Assembly: GCA_026874595.1 (NCBI GenBank)
Contig: CM049310.1
Coordinates: 43,031,558 to 43,095,557, forward strand
Origin: Sipunculus nudus
Lineage: Eukaryota > Annelida > Sipuncula > Golfingiida > Sipunculidae
Direction: 5' to 3'
DNA: 64,000 bases
Each line of letters opens with the position of its first letter. The first letter of the stretch is position 1. This document shows, piece after piece, positions 59,719 to 64,000 of this stretch. The notes beneath the pieces are model-generated. The model was not told the DNA's origin and did no database searches. It was given only the letters and a program-made list of their open reading frames with translations. Made by a program: the position numbers and the translations under genes.

Positions 59719-60152
59719 AATTATCATTATCATTTTGTTATTATATTATATTATTTTATTTTATATTATATTATATTATATTATATTATATTATATTTCA
59801 TTTTATAAGTCGTGAAGTTACTGTGTTTATTTAATTTTATGGTTTTGCCTACGCTTTCTTAACATGGTATTGCTCACACGCATGGATATTCTTACATGAA
59901 CTATTGTGTTTAGAAGATATACTTTAGTGCAATCAGGCATTCAGCACATGGTAGTTAAAATTTTATTTGCGGTGAGATAAACATTTTAAACATCATATAA
60001 AATCTGACCTTTTATTTCAGATGTATCTTTACGGCAGCACACTGCTGTTTTCCCTGGCGGCGGCTTTTGGTATTACCCTTGTGTTTGAAGTTCCCATGTT
60101 AGGCGTGGAGAAGGTGATACTGCCAGCAAAGATAAAACCGAAACCCAAATAA
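41143..60152 (+). CDS. NRF-6-like acyltransferase-3 membrane protein (15 exons, 717 aa)
   Basis: Exons: 41143-41347, 43176-43342, 43881-43953, 44475-44568, 50768-51075, 51547-51729, 53026-53122, 54039-54140, 54973-55135, 55800-55879, 57462-57542, 57997-58129, 58719-58911, 59373-59515 and 60021-60152. Every junction is GT-AG and in frame, and the total is 2154 nt. Order: signal peptide (residues 1-22); an extracellular NRF domain with cysteines 48, 94, 115, 132, 137 and 164, including CVPESC; a membrane segment near 173-195; a ~100-residue Ser/Glu-rich loop; and an acyltransferase-3 domain from about 312 to 705 with about ten membrane helices. The AT3 motif R-X10-H is at Arg318-His329, and HRYWRLTPVYA is also typical. 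C. elegans relatives (nose resistant to fluoxetine) act in lipid/yolk transport and drug uptake. Here substrate and site are unknown. Confidence 0.95.
41757..41933. mobile_element. Small pogo/Tigger-like MITE in intron 1
   Basis: 177 bp with ends CAGTAGAACCTCCGAATAAC and, reverse-complemented from the right, CAGGGGAACCTCACCTTATG, flanked by TA on both sides. CAGTAGAACCTC ends and a TA target are typical of pogo/Tigger members of the Tc1-mariner group. The interior is non-coding. Confidence 0.7.
42570..42872 (+). repeat. Interspersed repeat family C, copy 2, with TA microsatellite
   Basis: Repeats the words TTAAGCAAGGGGGATGGTCA, then AATGTAATCATCCCCC and TTACACAGACAATGAAAGG, and ends in a TA run at 42811-42872. 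Partner of 39205-39345. It lies in intron 1 of the NRF-6-like gene. Confidence 0.65.
42946..42989. repeat. (TA)n microsatellite
   Basis: A second TA run about 75 bp from the one ending at 42872. The two give rise to a false Ile/Tyr-rich minus-strand open frame. Confidence 0.9.
43176..43342 (+). CDS. NRF-6-like gene exon 2
   Basis: Encodes [20 protein letters not shown] through VAQWHTNLL, the conserved first half of the NRF domain (D-x-W-G-x-x-G-S-G-x-x-x-G-N). Cysteines 94 and 115 lie here. Acceptor GTTCAG, donor GTATGG. Two overlapping frames run across this exon; only the one starting in SVADAW is coding. Confidence 0.93.
43881..43953 (+). CDS. NRF-6-like gene exon 3
   Basis: A 73-bp exon encoding [20 protein letters not shown] and LFLN. 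The CVPESC pair is a signature of the NRF domain. Acceptor TTTCAG, donor GTAAGG. Confidence 0.93.
44091..44161. repeat. (TA)n(TG)n(TA)n microsatellite in intron 3
   Basis: A compound TA and TG dinucleotide run. Confidence 0.92.
44475..44568 (+). CDS. NRF-6-like gene exon 4
   Basis: Encodes [20 protein letters not shown] and [11 protein letters not shown], the end of the NRF domain and entry to the first membrane helix. Acceptor CTGCAG, donor GTGAGT. The 3' end of an antisense LINE begins about 6-10 bases after this exon. Confidence 0.93.
44740..46369 (-). pseudogene. LINE RT thumb and C-terminal domain
   Basis: Four frames follow each other. 46175-46369 has [12 protein letters not shown] and LGISIHPEW. 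45419-46117 has [20 protein letters not shown] and [16 protein letters not shown]. 45100-45459 has [20 protein letters not shown] and a CTFC cysteine pair. 44740-45030 has [15 protein letters not shown] and ends at the natural C-terminus. Together they cover the usual post-RT part of an L1/Tx1-type ORF2. Confidence 0.88.
46380..47157 (-). pseudogene. LINE reverse transcriptase core
   Basis: Contains [62 protein letters not shown] and, after a stop near 46711, [13 protein letters not shown]. The catalytic YADD box reads QYADDT at about 46412-46430 in a different frame. Several stops and shifts lie between these motifs. Confidence 0.9.
47539..47784 (-). pseudogene. LINE endonuclease-RT linker
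   Basis: Contains [17 protein letters not shown] and [20 protein letters not shown], standard L1-type linker motifs between endonuclease and reverse transcriptase. Confidence 0.85.
47960..48475 (-). pseudogene. LINE apurinic-type endonuclease domain
   Basis: Minus-strand frames show LNARGL near 48470, FxQETH near 48374 (with a stop before QETH), then [20 protein letters not shown] and FINIYAPN. The catalytic core word GDFN reads GNFN ([17 protein letters not shown] near 48080), so a metal-binding Asp is lost. The domain ends near 47960 before the last catalytic His region. Confidence 0.85.
50768..51075 (+). CDS. NRF-6-like gene exon 5
   Basis: Encodes [20 protein letters not shown] and a long polar Ser/Glu/Lys-rich loop up to PPKENRCY. 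The first part is a membrane helix; the loop is the variable link between NRF and acyltransferase domains. Acceptor TTGTAG, donor GTGAGT. Confidence 0.93.
51336..51363. repeat. (GA)n microsatellite in intron 5
   Basis: A simple GA run. Confidence 0.9.
51547..51729 (+). CDS. NRF-6-like gene exon 6 (catalytic motif)
   Basis: Encodes residues 283-343 with [10 protein letters not shown] and [20 protein letters not shown]. Arg318 and His329 form the R-X10-H motif of acyltransferase-3 proteins. Acceptor TTTCAG, donor GTAGGT. Confidence 0.95.
51960..52700 (+). other. Unexplained ORF-rich segment in intron 6
   Basis: Two overlapping plus-strand frames of 181 codons each (51990-52535 and 52151-52696) lie in an intron that is otherwise stop-rich. 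The later one has a Cys-rich start (CRKCKTWSW) and a Lys/Leu-rich second half. I recognise no domain. They are not part of the NRF-6-like protein, because exon 6 joins exon 7 in frame without them. This could be a decayed transposon fragment. Confidence 0.4.
52785..52817. repeat. (CT)n microsatellite
   Basis: A CT run just after a poly-C tract at 52754-52767. Confidence 0.9.
53026..53122 (+). CDS. NRF-6-like gene exon 7
   Basis: Encodes [20 protein letters not shown] through [10 protein letters not shown], completed with exon 8 as FFILSGFLV, the conserved second helix. Acceptor CCACAG, donor GTAGGA. Confidence 0.9.
54039..54140 (+). CDS. NRF-6-like gene exon 8
   Basis: Encodes [20 protein letters not shown] through FYLHRYW. 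The YLHRYWRLTPVY motif that spans the next junction is conserved in the family. Acceptor TTTCAG, donor GTGAGT. Confidence 0.94.
54973..55135 (+). CDS. NRF-6-like gene exon 9
   Basis: Encodes [20 protein letters not shown], a membrane helix, then a loop with [20 protein letters not shown]. The C..GWW.NLLYINN motif is typical of NRF-6 proteins. Acceptor CTATAG, donor GTAGAA. Confidence 0.94.
55800..55879 (+). CDS. NRF-6-like gene exon 10
   Basis: Encodes [20 protein letters not shown] and FLVVFYK. The [14 protein letters not shown] motif is one of the most conserved parts of this family. Acceptor TTGCAG, donor GTAAGT. Confidence 0.96.
55980..57010 (+). repeat. Interspersed repeat family A, copy 3, in intron 10
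   Basis: Shares GTCTGTCCGTTAACAGGGCA with CAAATCGTTACC, then CATGGAGGTCCTAGG and repeated GGTCATGGTGACCTA and CCTGAAAYAGGTCA blocks, with the repeats at 6.5 and 19 kb. Non-coding and diverged. Confidence 0.55.
57462..57542 (+). CDS. NRF-6-like gene exon 11
   Basis: Encodes [20 protein letters not shown] and LILNYTT, a single membrane helix. Acceptor GGCAG, donor GTGAGT. Confidence 0.93.
57997..58129 (+). CDS. NRF-6-like gene exon 12
   Basis: Encodes [20 protein letters not shown] and [19 protein letters not shown]. The Y.KPW.R..P..IG..VG motif is a family signature. Acceptor TTTCAG, donor GTACGG. Confidence 0.95.
58719..58911 (+). CDS. NRF-6-like gene exon 13
   Basis: Encodes two membrane helices, [20 protein letters not shown] and [18 protein letters not shown], joined by a Cys/Trp loop. 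Acceptor AACAG, donor GTACGT. Confidence 0.94.
59373..59515 (+). CDS. NRF-6-like gene exon 14
   Basis: Encodes [20 protein letters not shown] and [16 protein letters not shown]. The LSW..F.PL..L.Y.AYL.HP motif is typical of NRF-6 and acyltransferase-3 C-termini. Acceptor GACAG, donor GTAAAG, directly followed by a TAA/TTA microsatellite. Confidence 0.95.
59525..59812. repeat. Compound TAA/TTA/TCA/TATAT microsatellite
   Basis: Long trinucleotide and pentanucleotide runs starting only about 10 bp after exon 14. They create a false Ile/Tyr-rich extension of the exon 14 frame. Confidence 0.95.
60021..60152 (+). CDS. NRF-6-like gene exon 15 with stop
   Basis: Encodes [20 protein letters not shown], then [14 protein letters not shown] and a basic PAKIKPKPK tail before TAA. 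The [11 protein letters not shown] motif is the normal last-helix end in this family. Acceptor TTTCAG. Confidence 0.95.
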   Translation: MYLYGSTLLFSLAAAFGITLVFEVPMLGVEKVILPAKIKPKPK

Positions 60153-60159
60153 AATAAAT

Positions 60160-62467
60160 ACAGGTCATTATATATCTCATTATTTCAACCAGGGAAGCTC
60201 CTAAATTTGTTAAATACACGCGCATCATCGAGAATCGCATGCCTAAACATCGTAATCTTATGCATAATTTAAAATTGTTTTGTTTCACCACAGTGTTTAA
60301 GAAGATTCGCTGCAGATTTTTTTAGGAAACACAATTGACCGTAAACCATACATATGAGAGTTCTTACATTCATATCGTATTTTTCTGCAATTACCTAATC
60401 TGCGGAAACGTCAACCAAAAGCATTTTTTTTTTTCTGGATTCGCGCTCTTCAATTTCATTCTCTTTTTTTTAATGTGAACATTCCACACTCATGCATTTA
60501 AGAGGAAGTGTGTAAAGGTTACTGAAGTATTGTTTAATGTGAACGTTTAATGAAGACTGTACATCTTGATTAATAAATATAAAGATGAATTGTCTGGAAC
60601 ATAGCACAAGATTCTCTGTTTATCTAGGTGTTACTAACAGCAAGTATAATCCGCCGTGTTATCATAGCTGAATGATTGACCTGCTTAGGAAAAATTTTTT
60701 TTTTCATGTAATTTTTGCAAAATACTGTGTTTGACTTCATATTCGGGAGGATATTTTTTCGGGATTTTCACATTTTTATTGTTTCGTGAGGGTTCTATTT
60801 TTGCGATCATTATCCTATAGACTGTATATCCATTATTACATACATTATTTAACATGCGCGCTAAATCCCAAAATCTTGTCACTTATGTGCAGATAATTTT
60901 GAAGATCTGATATGACTTATAAAAGACAATCTTTGATTTACACAGTTCATAAAATATTTGTTATTATTTATAATATCATTCATCTGCCTTTTGACTTTAA
61001 AACCTGCAGGCACGTGCGCGTGGATAGCATACATGAAATGAGAATGAGGCTATAAAATAAATGACCGTTCACTTGTGAAGATGATGCGTTTAATTTTCAC
61101 GATAATTTCCCGTTCACGAATATCGCGACTTTGAAAACCTTGTGAACAGTAACCCGGGCACACTATATATTTGTGAAATCTTCCGGAGTGTAAAAACGGA
61201 GGGACATACACTATTTCTTTCTTTACATGATTAGTTGGCTCAGTACACGGGCGGATGTATATTCACGTCATATAACCTAATATATGGATGTTTTAAATGA
61301 TATATGGTGCCCCGCTATCTGTTCAAAGATAAGACACCAGTTCAATCTGGTCACGGCGGCCGGGGCCGGCGCGGGTCAATTAATTATCCAGTGACCGTCG
61401 GTATGGGGTAGGCGTTATCGGTGTGTATCGTTGCTTTCAAGAACTCCTCGGTGGTCTCCCGATAAAGTTAATCCCTTACACGAACACACGGTAGCGCTCC
61501 GCAACCCAAGAAAAGCAAAATGCACGTCAGAGCAGAATTTGTTGGGGCAAATGATAGGCTAGATATATTCATAGATAAACTCTCTGTGTGGAGATTGTGC
61601 CAGTGGCTCTTTTATTCGACGGAGGTGCCATTTGACATGCTCAGGGAATCCCCGACAGCAAGGTCATTCCAGCAGACGACAGGTGCCCAGTGATTTCATG
61701 TCAAGAATAAACCTGGTGAAAAGCAAACACAATGACCCAAACTGGATTAAGAACAATGCCTGGGCAGGCCATTGCCTATATGTACAATGATGCATAAAAA
61801 TAAAAGATAATCAAATCTCTGACCAGTCATAGTCTCATTCTCCAGTAACAAGCTTTTTAAAAGTGAACCTGTGGAAGAGGTCACTTGTGAAGTTTCTGTG
61901 TGAATAATGTTGAATCATATGTTCACCCATTTCTGCTTTCTGTATGTGTTATGTATGTCCGACTACCTTCTTTGTTCAATAGATGTCAAAATCATTGACA
62001 CGTCTGTTAAGGTTTTTTTTTTCTTTGCTTGAATAAAGATTTAGAGAGATCTGAATATTCCTACCGATCTTTTACCTTTTCACTAAATAACCTTTTCAAC
62101 ACGCATGCGCATTTATATTTGTCAGCTGCTCGGATCCAGTGAGTCAGCAAAACTCAAGATGAAGGTAGAGGCTTCATCGCCATTATACATAAGACATATT
62201 TTTACTTTCATCATTTGAGATATAGTAAAATATGTTCATTAAGGTCTACATAGGGGACCAGAATACAGTGCCAATCTTTGCTGACTGGTGTCATTAGTGT
62301 ATTGGGAAGGTCTATTACGTGGATACAATGAACCGTGTGATGACATATCAAATGTAGGACAAAACGCAAATGGTAAACATGAACAGTTAATTATCAGCTC
62401 TGCTGCTTTAGAGCTCTATTGGAAGGATGAGACACTTGAAACACTGACCATTTAAAAATGGAAAACA
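60160..62467. other. 3' flank of the NRF-6-like gene and intergenic DNA
   Basis: No exon is recognised after the poly(A) signal at 60572. A GC-rich patch (GGCGGCCGGGGCCGGCGCGG) lies at about 61354-61374 in otherwise AT-rich DNA. Confidence 0.4.
60572..60577 (+). terminator. Candidate poly(A) signal of the NRF-6-like gene
   Basis: AATAAA about 420 bp after the stop. Another AATAAA overlaps the bases immediately after the stop (60153-60158), but it would leave almost no 3' UTR. Confidence 0.45.
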
Positions 62468-62510
62468 CAGGGGCGTAGCAAAGTGGGGGCCGTAGGGGGT
62501 CTATATGGAG

Positions 62511-62582
<72 letters not shown>

Positions 62583-62625
62583 TATATATGCAACATTCAC
62601 CCCCTCAATCCTGGCTATGCCCTTG
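62468..62625. mobile_element. hAT-like MITE with a microsatellite core
   Basis: The left end CAGGGGCGTAGCAAAGTGGG and the reverse-complemented right end CAAGGGCATAGCCAGGATTG form an imperfect inverted repeat. CAGGGGCGTAGC is a common start of hAT-type non-autonomous elements. Between the ends lie a CT run and a long TA run (62509-62588). The 8-bp target duplication is not clear. Confidence 0.6.
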
Positions 62626-63640
62626 AAACATGAGTCAGACAAAACGATTAAATATATTCATCTATTTGGCTTTTAGCCTGAAGCATTCACCGTAGAATGC
62701 TGAAAACCCTGCGGATCCATTCTGGGATAAGCGGGAACGTTAGTCCGACACTGAGGGAGTCTCCTATCACCGACCAGGATAGTCGAAACCACGGGGCCAA
62801 TTTAACGGTTTCTCACACCGCAGCCTTCACGGCTTTCACAAGGCCGCCCTCATACCCATAAATATTTTTACCAACTTGGTCCGACTTAACTTCTTGCTCT
62901 TTAGATTTTTCTCGGGGAAATCCCTTCTGTTATTTGCTCATTTTTTTTGCGGGACGCGTGGCCTGGAATTGTCTCAAGCAATAACCTGGACTGCCATAAC
63001 AATTGACCTACCCGGCAAACGACTTAACTCTGTACCTAAGTCATAGGTTGTATGGAACCAATATCAGCGGCTTCGAAATACACATCCACGGGCAGCAAGA
63101 GGGTCTTAGCATAGGGATGGAAGGGGGGGGGGGGGCCACCCTGGCACAGTTAAACATGTGTACCGGGAGCTTACACCTAACACTCACATGTAGAAATATG
63201 GGGGGGGGGGGGGGGGGGGAACGGTGCGAGACGCAAAACCAGGCGATTATTTTTTATATTTGGCGAAAAGAGGGGGCGGGGCTGTCTAAATCCTCCCCTC
63301 ACAGCTAGGCGGATTTTATATCATCATACAAATGTTTTTCCCTCCTTGTTTGTTTGTAAATGAAGTACTTGAACACTAAAGCAGGAAAAATAGACTTTTC
63401 TCCATCAAAATAATGGCACCTTTTATAAACACTAAATTAGTCCAACAGTCCCTTTTATTCACATCATATTGCTTCTTGCTCTTAATAGATTTGCAACTGA
63501 TTTTTATTTTTGGCAATTTTCAAATTACATTATCTATCCGTGCTATATTTATTGCTACTTACTTGCGGGTAACCGCTGGGGAGGGGGGGGGGGAGGGGTC
63601 GCGGACGTGGAGGGGCGGTGGTTGAACGAAAATGTCAGAC
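62626..63640. other. Gene-free stretch with long poly-G tracts
   Basis: G runs lie at about 63122-63136, 63198-63219 and 63578-63596. No exon is recognised. The Gly-rich open frames across them are accidental. Confidence 0.45.
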
Positions 63641-63649
63641 ACAAATCTA

Positions 63650-64000
63650 TATATTAATATAGCGTAAGGTGATTTTTGTAATTTTCCGTATCTCCTCTGA
63701 TACCACCGTACGGATTGCCGTGATTTTCGAAATATATTTGCTCCGGGTGTGTCCGCAGAGATTCCACCAACTTTTATTCGCAATATTTGCGTATTACGTG
63801 CATAAATATTAATTTGAATATTTGCTCCCCCTCGGGCGCCTCTTTTCTTTGTGTCTTCGGGCCCGGTAACACAATGGGCATAGAGTGTGTGATGGCAGAA
63901 CAGAGTTTTACTCAGGGGGCTCTATCTGGGTTATTTGTATATTTTGCGGTCACCGGCCCGAAATAATCCCATTCTCAAAAGGGAGATCTTTGAATGAATT
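63650..64000 (+). repeat. Interspersed repeat, partner of 23.94-24.29 kb
   Basis: Collinear on the plus strand with the minus strand of 23940-24286. Shared words include ATCTCCTCTGATACCACCGT, GGATTGCCGTGATTTTCG, GCAATATTTGCGTATTACGT, TCTTTTCTTTGTGTCTTC and CCCGAAATAATCCC. It continues beyond the window edge, so the full length is unknown. Confidence 0.85.

Noticed and set aside
59516..59815. C-terminal extension of exon 14 (poly-Ile/Tyr)
   Set aside because: It reads through the splice donor into TAA/TTA repeats. Exon 15 joins in frame and completes the family's normal C-terminus.
63003..63625. Plus-strand ORFs with Gly-rich stretches
   Set aside because: They cross poly-G tracts and show no domain.
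1..64000. CRISPR arrays, rRNA, complete tRNA genes, bacterial operons
   Set aside because: Nothing with direct repeat-spacer structure, rRNA words or a complete tRNA cloverleaf was seen. Spliced genes and LINE/LTR elements point to an animal nuclear genome.

Overview
The window is typical of an AT-rich invertebrate nuclear genome. It has spliced genes with introns of hundreds to thousands of bases, abundant microsatellites, poly-G/C tracts and many decayed transposable elements. The interspersed repeats (GTCTGTCTGTC tracts, AGGTCAAAGGTCAAGGTCA units, AACGTT-rich tandem arrays) and the two host proteins suggest a mollusc, probably a bivalve. That assignment is inference. No bacterial, organellar or RNA-gene content was recognised.

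Layout. 1-24 kb holds no recognised host gene. It is a mosaic of interspersed and tandem repeats: a 1.0-3.3 kb repeat with a second copy at 17.7-18.4 kb, a three-copy 457-bp tandem array (3.4-4.75 kb), a ~295-bp array carrying nuclear-receptor-like DR1 half-sites (7.0-7.9 kb), a MITE at 12.36-12.70 kb, a 43-bp-arm inverted repeat at 14.2 kb and an ACGT-rich 255-bp tandem array (22.0-23.5 kb). 24.3-26.7 kb is a broken LINE on the minus strand. 26.75-32.84 kb is a degraded LTR retrotransposon on the plus strand with gag - protease - integrase - reverse transcriptase - RNase H order. That order and its SCAN-like capsid place it with the Gmr1-like Ty3/gypsy elements.

34.3-38.75 kb is a complete 8-exon plus-strand gene for a 265-residue short-chain dehydrogenase resembling D-3-hydroxybutyrate dehydrogenase. 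41.1-60.2 kb is a complete 15-exon plus-strand gene for a 717-residue NRF-6-like membrane protein: signal peptide, NRF domain, acyltransferase-3 membrane domain. I joined all exons by hand. Every junction uses GT/AG and the reading frame is kept throughout in both genes. Intron 4 of the second gene contains a nearly full-length ORF2 of an L1/Tx1-like LINE in antisense, and its 3' end lies within about ten bases of the exon 4 splice donor. The last 4 kb holds short DNA-transposon relics and the reverse-complement partner of a repeat at 24 kb.

Nothing suggests that the two host genes work together. One is a soluble NAD(P)-dependent dehydrogenase and the other a multi-pass membrane protein. They are neighbours on the same strand about 2.5 kb apart. 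The novelty lies mainly in the repeats and in the domain order of the LTR element.
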